Shown in pieces: positions 27,771 through 36,840 of a stretch of 64,000 nucleotides of DNA. Every line of letters begins with the position of its first letter. Position 1 is the stretch's first letter. A program made the translations under genes and the position numbers. This stretch comes from an uncultured Rubripirellula sp. (GTDB lineage Bacteria; Planctomycetota; Planctomycetia; Pirellulales; Pirellulaceae). The stretch spans positions 22,195 to 86,194 of the forward strand of contig CALJHC010000005.1 of assembly GCA_938075415.1 (NCBI GenBank), in the 5' to 3' direction. The notes below the pieces were generated by a model. The model saw only the letters and a program-made list of their open reading frames with translations. It did no database searches and was not told where the DNA came from.

Positions 27771-28388
27771 CGATTAACCGTTGCAGTCTTGATAGCTTCG
27801 GTTGGCAATTTCGTTAATCCGTCAGATCTCCGCTGCGAGCTTCAATCGTTGGTGGTTTTCTCATTGCCAAAACTCCAAGGGCGGGGTGCATCACGAGACC
27901 CTTACAATTTGGGTTGCAGCTCGCGATGGATGCCTCTGTGCATGTCTCAATTATGTTTGGATTACAGTTCCATTCTTTTCATCGCCCTTTCCTGAATCAG
28001 CTGCTGATGGACCGGGCGTCTAAAGAGGATCTAATTGCATTGGCAATGTCCTGATCGGAGAAAGACGAACTGATCGGTAAAGAAAGTGATCAGGGCCACA
28101 TCAATCCGATGAACCTGCCTTTGGATGATTGCGAATTCAGCAACACTGATTTCGTTGCATTCAGTCGGCTGGTTTGACGCTTGTGATATCGATTTTAGTC
28201 GAGTTAAACCACGGTCAGCCGGCACCTATCATTTGATCGAGCCGATGTCGCGTGAATCGAGGAGAACACCAAACGTCGGTCTGGCCTGAGGATCGGTCTA
28301 TCGGACGGGCCGTCAGAGTGAAGGCCCGTCCGAAATGATTTGCCTTGCGAGTGTCAAGTGTTCACTCGCTGCTAATTCGCTGAAGGTG
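27771..28388. other. Convergent gap with hairpin
   Basis: 618 bp between convergent genes. It holds a strong hairpin at 28301-28333. No gene was seen; short plus-strand frames here have no features of real proteins. Confidence 0.45.
28301..28333. terminator. Strong hairpin between convergent genes
   Basis: Perfect 11-bp stem TCGGACGGGCC (28301-28311) with its complement (28323-28333) and an 11-base loop, 56 bp past the stop of the minus-strand isomerase-like gene. There is no T-run on either side, so a Rho-assisted or RNA-protecting role is as likely as intrinsic termination. Confidence 0.45.
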
Positions 28389-29324
28389 TCAGCTGACTTT
28401 TAATTCTTGTGCGATTCGAATTAGCAGGTCCTTGCTTTTTTGGATGCCCTGCATTTCACCGATTTTCCCACCCTCATATTCGATTCCGACATAGCCCGAG
28501 TAGCCGTGTTTCTCAACGACAATTTTCATCATCTTGACGTAGTCGGTGTGGATTTCGTCACCTTTCTCGTCGAAGTCATGGGTCTTCGCGCTAACAGCCT
28601 TTGCAAAAGGCATCAGTTCATCAACACCTTTGTACCGATCGTACTCTTCCGGATTTTTGCCACGCCGAATGAAGAAGTTGCCAAAATCGGGAAGAGTCCC
28701 GCAGTTGTCCATTGCCACTTTCTTGATCACGCCAGCGAGCCAAGCCCCATTGCTGCTCAAGCCGCCATGATTTTCGACGATTACATTAAGATTGGACTTC
28801 TTGGCGTACTCACTGACTCGACCCAATCCGTCTGCAGCTAATGCTTGTTGCTCTTCAAAACTACCTTGGCTGGCTGCATTGACGCGAATGGAATGACATC
28901 CCAAAAATTTTGCGGCATCAACCCACTGGTAATGATTCTCGACGGCCTGTGTCCGTCTTCCCTGATCGGGATCACCGAGGTTGCCCTCACCATCCACCAT
29001 GATCAGCAAACTTTGGACACCTTCACCTTCAGCGCGTGTTTTCATATCACGAAGATAGGTCTGGTCTTTGGCCTTGTCTTTGAAGAACTGATTGACGTAC
29101 TCAACTCCGTCGATTCCAAATTCTCGTTTTGCAATTCGAGCGAAATCAAGATTGCTAAGATTTTTCGATCGGTCCCGAAGTGTCCGATGGAGTGACCATT
29201 CCGCTAAGGAAATTTTAAAAGGCATCCTAACTGTGTCAGTTGCCGAGCAGAAGTTCTTGCCCGGCATGATGCTACTGGTCGCGAGCGCAGCCGCAGAGGT
29301 TTTAAGAAAAGATCGTCGAAACAT
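28389..29324 (-). CDS. Exported sugar phosphate isomerase/epimerase-like TIM barrel protein
   Basis: Member of the xylose isomerase-like TIM barrel superfamily (AP endonuclease family 2 fold). The N terminus [17 protein letters not shown] is a twin-arginine signal, so the folded protein is exported. Motifs typical of the fold are [22 protein letters not shown] and TLPDFGNFF, which carry metal ligands (Glu, Asp, His). [10 protein letters not shown] lies near the C terminus. Length 311 is normal. Planctomycetes have many such periplasmic proteins, thought to act on sugars, but the substrate here is unknown. No pathway neighbours. Confidence 0.85.
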   Translation of the reverse strand: MFRRSFLKTSAAALATSSIMPGKNFCSATDTVRMPFKISLAEWSLHRTLRDRSKNLSNLDFARIAKREFGIDGVEYVNQFFKDKAKDQTYLRDMKTRAEGEGVQSLLIMVDGEGNLGDPDQGRRTQAVENHYQWVDAAKFLGCHSIRVNAASQGSFEEQQALAADGLGRVSEYAKKSNLNVIVENHGGLSSNGAWLAGVIKKVAMDNCGTLPDFGNFFIRRGKNPEEYDRYKGVDELMPFAKAVSAKTHDFDEKGDEIHTDYVKMMKIVVEKHGYSGYVGIEYEGGKIGEMQGIQKSKDLLIRIAQELKVS

Positions 29325-30032
29325 CGTTTTGAATCTCTCGTGTCAGAAAATAAGTAAGAAGCACTCGTCATTGTACTTGGGGGATTTGCATTTTGTTCGA
29401 TCCCCAGGCAACAGATCATGAAGGGTCGGGGTCGCGTGATCAAGCCGGCAAATGATGTTGCCTGTCGTGAGGGGGTGACCTGCGCCGGTGGCACGAAACG
29501 GGGTTGCGGGTCTTGGATCACTGGGGTCTTGGATCACTGGGGTATCGGATCACTGGGGTCTCGGATCACTGGGGTCTCGGATCACTGGGGTCTCGGATCA
29601 CTGGGGTCTCGGATCACTGGCCCTGGGCTGAATCAATTCAGTAAAAGTGTTTTGCTAATGTTCTCCATGTCAAGAAAAGTTTCGATGTTATGACCAATCA
29701 ATCTTGCAAGTCAGATGGGTAGTCTGAGTGAAGTGATCAGCATTCGATTTTGGTCGGAGACAGCTGTTGGTCTGTTCGTTACCAATATTATTCTTCATCT
29801 AATTGATCAGTTGGAATTCAAATTTGAATTCTGAAAGGTTGGAAAGGGCGGGGCTGGTGCGGTAACGCTTTTGAGCTGCCTGCGAGTTGACCGTTGGGAG
29901 CATTCGGGCGTGGGATGAAAGATAAAGTGGCTCGATGGGTGATCGCATCTGATTCGGACTCGAGCTTTTGGTATCCTTTCCACTCTCGTTTCGTAACACC
30001 AAGAAAGCACCACAGGCGGTTGGCAAAAAAAC
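29325..30032. other. Divergent gap with minisatellite
   Basis: 708 bp between two divergent genes. It contains a 16-bp tandem array (29515-29620). The overlapping short frames change translation with each repeat because 16 is not a multiple of three, so they are not coding. Confidence 0.5.
29515..29620. repeat. 16-bp tandem repeat, 6.6 copies
   Basis: Unit GGATCACTGGGGTCTC begins at 29515, 29531, 29547, 29563, 29579 and 29595, with a partial copy at 29611-29620. Copies differ by one or two bases. The array is intergenic. Confidence 0.95.
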
Positions 30033-30701
30033 ATGACGATTCGAACAATCTTATTGGAAGCAAGGCGATTTCTATTTTGTGCGTTTCAATTAGCCTTCTT
30101 CATGCCATTGGTTGCGCAAGAACGCAGGGTGGTGTTCGAGGATGATTTTGAATCTGGTATCGGTCGCTGGGAGCGATTGGATCCCGAGACATGGAAGTTG
30201 GTTCAGCATGGATCAAACCACGCCATTGAAATCACCGATCGTGCAAGTGCTTACAAGCCTCCGGTGAGAAGTCCCGGTCATGTCGCTTTGATAAAGGGAC
30301 TGGAACTGGAAAATATTGAAATCAGTTTTAAGGTGCGAAGCACCAAAGACACTGGCAATCATCGCGATTGCTGTGTGTTCTTTGCTTACCAAGATGCTCG
30401 GCATTTTTATTATGTGCATTTGGGTGCCAAGCCAGATCCGCATAGCGGGCAAATCATGATCGTCAACGAAGCTCCGAGGTTGGCGTTAACAAAAAATGAA
30501 CAAATGACCCCGTGGGATGATCAATGGCACAACGTTCGCTTGTTGCGTGAGGCGGGTTCAGGCCGCATCTCGGTTTACTTTGATGATTTTGAGAAACCGT
30601 TGATGGAAGTTTCCGATCAGAGATTCAAAAAGGGGAGAATTGGCATCGGGTCGTTCGATGATTTGAACGAGTTCGACGATGTCGTGGTCCGGACGTGGTG
30701 A
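30033..30701 (+). CDS. Secreted LamG/DUF1080-like protein
   Basis: A 222-residue exported protein. A hydrophobic signal (about residues 12-28) ends near VAQE. The mature part resembles a concanavalin A-like jelly roll as in DUF1080/LamG proteins: FEDDFESGIGRWERLDPETW at the start, FFAYQDARHFYYVHLG in the middle, and VYFDDFEKPLMEV with GRIGIGSFDDLNEFDDVVV at the end. Such domains bind or cleave glycans. No catalytic residues can be assigned. It stands alone. Confidence 0.78.
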   Translation: MTIRTILLEARRFLFCAFQLAFFMPLVAQERRVVFEDDFESGIGRWERLDPETWKLVQHGSNHAIEITDRASAYKPPVRSPGHVALIKGLELENIEISFKVRSTKDTGNHRDCCVFFAYQDARHFYYVHLGAKPDPHSGQIMIVNEAPRLALTKNEQMTPWDDQWHNVRLLREAGSGRISVYFDDFEKPLMEVSDQRFKKGRIGIGSFDDLNEFDDVVVRTW

Positions 30702-30732
30702 TTTCATTCGACGCGGTGGTTTGTTCGGTTGC

Positions 30733-30768
30733 GGATCCACATTGCTTCACGGATCCACATTGCTTCAC
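30733..30768. repeat. 18-bp direct repeat, two copies
   Basis: GGATCCACATTGCTTCAC occurs twice in tandem just after the LamG-like gene. Intergenic and of unknown role. Confidence 0.75.
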
Positions 30769-30984
30769 GGGTTCACACACCAGTGGTGGACATTGGCAGG
30801 AGCTCATTTGTTCGCCATGGTTTGATGATTTCTCCGCCTCTTTGATCGGTATTGCTAAGGTTCAAGTCTTTCCCTTCGCGTTGACATCTGTTTTTGCAAT
30901 GGCAAGATGATTCATCTTGGATTCGCGGTGATACCGCGAAAATTGGTTCGGTTGGCGCAGAATGAGTTCAAAAAGGAATACTTC

Positions 30985-31530
30985 ATGAGAGCTCGAACTA
31001 TCGAATCGACCTTTCGGTTTTGCCCGGATTGTGGATTGGAAACTCAGGAGTTGGGGCGAGTTCCCTTTCGATGCCAACGATGCGGATATAGTCATTTCTT
31101 CGGTCCCGTTGCTGCCGTTGGCGGGCTTGTGGTCACCGAGCAGAAAGATCTTTTGATGGTTCGTCGAGCCCAGCAGCCCGGTAAGGGTAAGTGGGGCTTG
31201 CCCGGCGGTTTCGTGGATCGTGGTGAAAGAATTGAGGAAGCACTCGCGCGGGAGGTGATGGAAGAAACGGGCTTAACGGTGGGTCGTAGTCGTTACCTGA
31301 TTTCGTTCCCGAATCTGTATGACTATCGAGGTGTCGTTGCGCCGGTGATTGATCTGTTTTACCTCTGTGTCGTCAGCGACAGCAGCGAAGTTGTTCTGGA
31401 TGCAGATGAGCTAGATCAATTTGTTTGGGCACCGCCATCTCAGGATCGGCTGGATCAGATGGCGTTTGAGTCAAATCGCAAAGCAATTCAGTACTGGATG
31501 AAGAACCCGAATCTTTCATTATTTGATTGA
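30985..31530 (+). CDS. Zinc-ribbon Nudix hydrolase
   Basis: Nudix pyrophosphohydrolase with an N-terminal zinc ribbon, similar in layout to the NudC/YjaD group but shorter. From ATG 30985 (MRARTIES) it has 181 residues. AAGGA lies about nine bases before it, which decides against the upstream GTG-type frame opening at 30907. The zinc ribbon is CPDCG with CQRCGY. The full Nudix box begins GGFVDRGERIEEALAREVME and closes with ETGL. NADH or another dinucleotide is a possible substrate, but the NudC-specific SQPWPFPxS motif is missing. Confidence 0.88.
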   Translation: MRARTIESTFRFCPDCGLETQELGRVPFRCQRCGYSHFFGPVAAVGGLVVTEQKDLLMVRRAQQPGKGKWGLPGGFVDRGERIEEALAREVMEETGLTVGRSRYLISFPNLYDYRGVVAPVIDLFYLCVVSDSSEVVLDADELDQFVWAPPSQDRLDQMAFESNRKAIQYWMKNPNLSLFD

Positions 31531-31767
31531 GATTCAAGAGGAGTCTTCGGCATCAGCTGCTTCAGAGTTATCATGATCGGTGTGGCAAGACGCAATCGGA
31601 GTGGCTGGGTAAACTGTCCACATTTTGAGATAAGCAGAGTCTGGTTAGCGGACCGTTGAGAGTCGAATTTCGCTCGCCAATGAGGTGGGGCTTTGCGAGA
31701 CTGGTGGCAAGGGTGCATTGTTGTCAGGAGGATGTTGTTCTTTGCTTGGGAAATCTCAATGAACGAA

Positions 31768-32754
31768 TCAGAACTCGATCCGTTTTCCCTCCCGCTCGCT
31801 TTGCGCGGCCGCTGCGTAGATGGTTGCTGCACGGTAGGCGTCATTGAGGTCACTCATGTTTCTGACAAGGCTGGTAACCGTTCGGTGAAATTGCCGAAGT
31901 AATTGTTCGCCAACAGGGACCTCCGTATCGAGTGATTCGAGATGACGACCCGCATCATCAAACCAGACAAGGTTGGCCGGCAAATCAAGAAAGGCAACAC
32001 CACGCTCACAGCAAATCTGCATTGCTGAGGGTGGTTGAAACGCAATCGCCTCGTGCCACGTTGATCGAATGTAATCACCACAACTAATTTGAGCCGTTAC
32101 CTCGGGGCCTCGGGAGTTTGCGGGAAACTCCAGGCTAATGCATTGATAGAGGGTTTCGCTGCCCTTTTTTTGAGAGGTTGAAACAACGGAGGTCGGTTCA
32201 CGGTTGACGACATAACGGCACCAGTCAATCAGTTCGATGAATTCCCCCCGATAAGTGGTCTCTGTTTTTCCCGAATCGCCGTGGTTGTTTTGCAAACGTC
32301 GGTGGCAGAAAAGCAAGTGAGGAGAACCCAGTTGCGTGGCGATGAGTTCCCGAAGGCGTAACGTTGCAGGTGCCAAACGCCGCGGGAATTCCGCCATGAA
32401 AGCGATGCCTGATTTTTCGATTGCTGCGCGAACATGCTCGTCAGCAATAGGATCGAGGTTAATCTCTCCAGCCCAATAGATCGCTTTACCTGCTTCCGAT
32501 GCCGACAGGATCGGGAGCCATTGGTGCCAGGTTCGCTCCAGAACAATCACTGCATCGATGTCATGACGATTGACCAAGGCTCGGTAGCCATCGACCAAGT
32601 CTGCTTGAAACTCACGGGCGCAGGTTTCTCCAAGCTTTGATACTCCGGTGTAGACTGCGCGCACATCAAATCGCTCATGCAAGATTTGCAAAGCGGGTCT
32701 GTGTCTGGTTTGCCAGGCATCCCCGAGGCCAATCAGCCCAATCCTAAGTTTCAT
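31768..32754 (-). CDS. Gfo/Idh/MocA family oxidoreductase
   Basis: NAD(P)-dependent oxidoreductase fold, usually acting on sugars or inositols. The Rossmann motif is at the N terminus (RIGLIGLGDAWQTRHRPAL). The family's EKP/E-P region appears as YWAGEINLDPIADE, so the catalytic Lys of EKP is not in the usual form. This argues for an altered or lost dehydrogenase activity. It has 328 residues, no signal peptide and cytoplasmic character. It is convergent with the Nudix gene and followed upstream by a 1-kb gap. Substrate unknown. Confidence 0.75.
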   Translation of the reverse strand: MKLRIGLIGLGDAWQTRHRPALQILHERFDVRAVYTGVSKLGETCAREFQADLVDGYRALVNRHDIDAVIVLERTWHQWLPILSASEAGKAIYWAGEINLDPIADEHVRAAIEKSGIAFMAEFPRRLAPATLRLRELIATQLGSPHLLFCHRRLQNNHGDSGKTETTYRGEFIELIDWCRYVVNREPTSVVSTSQKKGSETLYQCISLEFPANSRGPEVTAQISCGDYIRSTWHEAIAFQPPSAMQICCERGVAFLDLPANLVWFDDAGRHLESLDTEVPVGEQLLRQFHRTVTSLVRNMSDLNDAYRAATIYAAAAQSEREGKRIEF

Positions 32755-33754
32755 TCAACTGATCCAGGCAAGAAAAAAGGGCAAGCGACAGGGACGATGG
32801 GATAACAAGAGATTAGAAGCTTGAGCGTTTGTTTCGGACCTCACCATTTCGAACCGGTGCACACAAATCCGCTCGCCAGTCTCTTATCGTCGCAAAAAAC
32901 CAACGGCTCTGGCAACGGATCCTGCCAAGGTCACGGGCTGCGTTCAAAGGTTTTCTCTGCTCCGCGTACCCAGTGTACATGGCCCCGTGCAGATTACGTC
33001 GTGATCTTGGTTGTCCAAACTGCGAAAGGATGGCCGATTTTGTGTGATCAGTTTTTGATTTCAAATTACTGGCGAGCTTCAGGCCATTTAGGTGATAGTC
33101 TGATAGCCGATTGAGCAAAAATTGCCGGACGACCTTTTGAACCACAAAGGCTCAGCCCCGCCCGGGGTGGTGCGGGATCAGGATTCCTCTGGTGATCTGC
33201 TGTGACTTAGCCGCAAATCAAAGCCGAGAAATCAGAGTTGCCGAAGGATTCGCCTCAAATTCAATCACTTTCACCGCGGTTGTCACGATGAACTTTGGAT
33301 GGGAATGAGTGCCGTATGGTTTCGATTAGATCTGAATCTTAGAAAGTCGAGACCGTCAATGCACCAACGGCCTTACTGAGAATCTCACGAATTATTTGCT
33401 TTTGCAGGGCGTACATCGAGAGTGGAGGAGATCGGTTTCGTCGATCTCGCACGGTCATGGCCGATTTCTGGATTGCCTCGGGCATCGATTTCTACGACTG
33501 AGCACGATCGAACGCAGTTTCACAGGCTGATTTTTCACTAAGCTTTAATGCTTGCATTACAGGTTTTGTGGAGGGAATTTGGTTTTATGATTCCCTGCGG
33601 ACGACTTTTTTTTCAGGATTCGCTATTCTTCTAAGTGCACCGATAGGGTCCGGTGGGTATGCGTTGCTTCAGTTAACATGAACTTGATCGTTTTTGCTGA
33701 ACGGCGCGTTGGATATTTGAACTGAGTCTTTTTTCCAAAGTGAGATTGCACAGC
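32755..33754. other. One-kilobase gap upstream of the MurB-like gene
   Basis: Divergent region with no convincing gene on either strand. It includes a C/G-rich small hairpin near 33152-33169. It may contain promoters for the MurB-like gene and the Gfo/Idh/MocA gene; none is strong enough to mark. Confidence 0.4.
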
Positions 33755-34633
33755 ATGAGTTTTCCGGACGAGCTAATGCACCTGATCCGAACGGACGAGC
33801 CGCTTGGGCCTTTGGTTTGGTTAGGAATTGGTGGTCCAGCTCGCTTTTTTGCAGAGCCTGTTGATGAGACGGATCTTCAGCGGCTCGTTCAAGCGGCCAA
33901 TGAGGCGGGTCTACCGGTACGGATTCTCGGTGGTGGCAGTAATTTACTGGTGCGGGAAGCCGGGTTTGACGGACTGGTCATTTCCTTGGCTGGTGCAGCG
34001 ACCAGCCAGATTGAAATCAATGGTTCGCAGATGACCGCGGGCGCCGGTGCGAAGCTCTCTCACGCCGTGATTAAAGCGGTGGGATCTGGTCTGGGCGGCC
34101 TGGAACACCTTGTTGGGATACCCGGATCTGTGGGCGGTGCAGTGGTTGGAAATGCCTCCAGCGACGGTCGCGATATTGGCTCAGTCGTTCAGTCAGTCTC
34201 AGTGCTGGAACCGACCGGTGAGCGGCGTACCTTGACGCAGCAAGAGGCGGGTTTTTTCCACCGAAAGTCTTCTCTGTTGGGACTTTCGATTGTTGCCGTT
34301 ACTTTCGAACTCGAGCCGCGAGATGTCGCTGCATTGACCAAGCGAATGCAAAAGCTTTGGATTGGCCGAAATGCCTCGCGTCCCAACGAAGAACCGCGGA
34401 TCGCAATGCCGTTTGTCGAGCCGGATGAAATGAATGTCAACGAATTGCTCCAGCAAGTTGGCTTGGCAGGAATCCGAGAGGGGCAAGTTTCCCTTGATGC
34501 GCAAAGCCCCCAGTTTCTAATCGCTCATTCCGGTGCGACCAGCGAGCAGTGTCTCAAACTCATTGAGAGGGTTCGCGAGCAGGTACTTTTGCAGACCGGG
34601 ATCGACTTGCAACTCAATTTGCAGATTTGGTAG
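33755..34633 (+). CDS. MurB-like protein lacking catalytic residues
   Basis: Homologue of UDP-N-acetylenolpyruvoylglucosamine reductase, the FAD enzyme making UDP-MurNAc for peptidoglycan. FAD-binding motifs are kept: RILGGGSNLLV (56-66) and LVGIPGSVGGAVVGNA (119-134). The active site is not. Where MurB has PSAGSVFKNP this has PRIAMPFVEP (214-223), putting Met218 at the catalytic Ser. FGYRxS has become FFHRKS (167-172), with His169 for Tyr. The C-terminal LExEVR is LQLNLQ (285-290), with both Glu lost. ATG 33755 (MSFPDE) is preferred to GTG 33740. It is 292 residues long and lies upstream of an FtsQ-like gene. Likely a non-reductase paralogue or degenerate copy. Confidence 0.85.
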   Translation: MSFPDELMHLIRTDEPLGPLVWLGIGGPARFFAEPVDETDLQRLVQAANEAGLPVRILGGGSNLLVREAGFDGLVISLAGAATSQIEINGSQMTAGAGAKLSHAVIKAVGSGLGGLEHLVGIPGSVGGAVVGNASSDGRDIGSVVQSVSVLEPTGERRTLTQQEAGFFHRKSSLLGLSIVAVTFELEPRDVAALTKRMQKLWIGRNASRPNEEPRIAMPFVEPDEMNVNELLQQVGLAGIREGQVSLDAQSPQFLIAHSGATSEQCLKLIERVREQVLLQTGIDLQLNLQIW

Positions 34634-35019
34634 ACCTCTATTGCCGTTCCGATATTCTGCCGCGGTATTTTTGGTTCGATCATTGAATCTGCTTGGAAGA
34701 CAGAGCATGATTTTGGCGATGTCAGAGTCTGAGGCGAGTCCTTATTGATGGTGTATCGCGTCGAGTGCTGCTCTTTGCCAATTCAACGGTCGAGACTGAA
34801 TGAGCGTTAAAAATGGAGTCTCGTGAGTTTGTGCTGGGGCGATTGAAGAAAATCGTGATCACCCGTTCACGGACTTGGGCCATCGTTGCTTCGCGGTGAG
34901 AGGCTGTGTTGACCGAAGTTATGATCCAACAGATCAGGTCGACATGTTGGATGGACTGAGTGGTCGTGTAATTTTGTTTGGATCGTGTTCGAGTGTGATC
35001 CGAGGTAAAGGAGTGTATC
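34634..35019. other. Gap between MurB-like and FtsQ-like genes
   Basis: 386 bp with no gene seen. In ordinary dcw clusters ddl lies at this place. A promoter for the next gene may be present but was not resolved. Confidence 0.4.
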
Positions 35020-35892
35020 GTGGCGAGACAATCGTCCAGCTTGAAAGAGCCTCATGTATTCGGTGAGATAATTCGCCGATTGATGGGGTCACCTCTCACG
35101 CAATCTGTTCTATGGCCTTTTGGTTTGGTGATCATCGGTTTGGTCGCTTGGCACCAGTGGGGATCGGATCACGTTGCTAATCAGTATCACGGAATTGTGC
35201 CTGAGCGGATTCATATTTCACAGCCGCCAAGTTACGTCCGTAGCGACGTGGTTCAAGCTGTATATCGTGATACGGCGATGCAGGGTCTTTCGCTACTCGA
35301 TCGGCAGGCCACGGTAAAGATTGCTTCCGCATTCTCGATGCATCCGTGGGTGCGAAAGGTCGTGGGTGTTCGCAAATTAGCGGGAGGCGAAATCGATGTG
35401 CGACTTGAATATCGAACACCGGTCGCGATGGTTCATGTTTTTAAACCTGATCTAAGTGACGCTCGAAGCTATTTTTTCCCGGTCGACGGCGAGGGTGTTT
35501 TATTGCCGACTGGTGAGTTCACAACGGCGGAGACGCGAAACTATCTCTACATCGAAGTCCCAGGTGTCTACACGACAAATCCAGTTGGGTCCAACTTTGG
35601 TGATGTCCGTGTCGAGGCTGCTGCTCAACTTGCCGAGTACTTGTCACCGTTTCGTGATGAAATTGAGATTCGGAGCATTGGAGTTTACGGTGATCCACGC
35701 CAGATGCAGGTTCCGCAGCTTGAACTGGTGACACCTGATGAGCGACGTATTTATTGGGGAAGTCCTCCGGGATCAGAGCCACCGGGAGAGGCAACGGCAA
35801 AAATGAAACTTCAGCGGTTGAAGAAATCAGATCCTGATCAGTTATCCGATCTTCGAATCGCGACCCCTGTTTTTCCTTCGAGTCGATTGTGA
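35020..35892 (+). CDS. FtsQ/DivIB-like cell division protein
   Basis: Bitopic membrane protein resembling FtsQ/DivIB, the divisome linker. One membrane helix lies at about residues 26-43 (VLWPFGLVIIGLVAW). A POTRA-like domain follows, with IHISQPPSYVRSDVVQAVY and the typical MHPWVRKVVGVRKLAGGEID. Then comes the beta domain entry VRLEYRTPVAMV and FFPVDGEGVLLPTG, where FtsQ has a VDxxG turn. GTG 35020 is set by AAAGGAG seven bases upstream. Length 290 is typical. No ftsA or ftsZ follows, in line with planctomycetes lacking FtsZ. Identification rests on pattern, not a search. Confidence 0.65.
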   Translation: MARQSSSLKEPHVFGEIIRRLMGSPLTQSVLWPFGLVIIGLVAWHQWGSDHVANQYHGIVPERIHISQPPSYVRSDVVQAVYRDTAMQGLSLLDRQATVKIASAFSMHPWVRKVVGVRKLAGGEIDVRLEYRTPVAMVHVFKPDLSDARSYFFPVDGEGVLLPTGEFTTAETRNYLYIEVPGVYTTNPVGSNFGDVRVEAAAQLAEYLSPFRDEIEIRSIGVYGDPRQMQVPQLELVTPDERRIYWGSPPGSEPPGEATAKMKLQRLKKSDPDQLSDLRIATPVFPSSRL

Positions 35893-36840
35893 GTCAGTGC
35901 AAGACTTTGAATGTGCAAGGTTGCCGATGGTCGGGGATGTAACTTGCCCGGATCATTCTGCACTTCCCCTCCACCTCTGCTTTGGCCCAAATATGAAGGT
36001 GGCCCGTTCTAGCCAACCCTGAATTTGGGCGACTTGGCTCCCATTGCATGGGGAATTCTTTTGTCAGGAACATTTGATTTGGGTGTGCGGCGTCGTTCGT
36101 TCAGATCACTCATTTTTCTTTCGAATGCTTCTTGTTCAAGCGTTTATGTTCACTTTTGTCACTGGGTGTCCATTCAGCGTGTTTTCTAGCCGGCTCCTTA
36201 AAGGGAGACCATTTGATGTGATCATTGCTGATGGTCCTCATCAAGCATTGTTCATTGGATTTTTCCGCTTCCCACGAATCTCTTAAACGTCCATCGACGG
36301 CAGTCAATTGACTGCCAATTCTGGTGTCTGGTTTGTTAAGATGAAGGCGATTGAGGGTTATCAATGTGTTTGCAAACGGAGGGAGCTTGATGCCCGTTTT
36401 GAGAAAGGAATTGGCGAGAATTGTAACATTGCTGCAGCCATTGGCTGTGCTGAATTCTCAATGGATAACTCGCTGATTTGACCCGGAGTGTTGATGGTTG
36501 GCGTTCTCGTCACGCCAGACGGTTTCATTGATGGGGGCTTTTTCAGTGGGTCAAAAGCGGGATTGCTTGAGAGTGTTTTGGGGGAGCGTGACTTAGTGGT
36601 TGGCTTGTCTGTGGCTGAAGGAAAGAACAGAAATTCATGGTTAACCATTTTGCTTAGCCTGAAGTTCTGTCTGTAAGCAAAAAAAATGGTTGCTTGGGAT
36701 TTGGGAGCGGGTGCGTTTGAGGCGGTACGAGTTGAAGTGGTACGAGTTGAGGTGGTACGAGTTGAGGCGGTAGGAGTTGAGGCGGTTTGGTGTTGGAAGG
36801 GTGATGATTGATGTCGAGTCGAAGGGAAAAGAGATCGAAG
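35893..36840. other. Long gap with a 15-bp repeat array
   Basis: About 950 bp between the FtsQ-like gene and the DUF1501 gene. No gene seen. A four-copy 15-bp repeat lies at 36721-36780, about 60 bp before the DUF1501 start. Confidence 0.45.
36721..36780. repeat. 15-bp tandem repeat, four copies
   Basis: GGCGGTACGAGTTGA repeats at 36721, 36736, 36751 and 36766 with one- or two-base changes, and a partial copy after. It is in the upstream region of the DUF1501 gene. Confidence 0.9.

Noticed and set aside
29418..29693. 91-codon frame through the 16-bp minisatellite
   Set aside because: The repeat unit is not a multiple of three, so the protein would change reading with each copy; repeat translation is an artefact.
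32813..33145. 110-codon minus-strand frame in the gap before murB
   Set aside because: No recognised pattern and no ribosome site; possibly a decayed remnant but not supportable.
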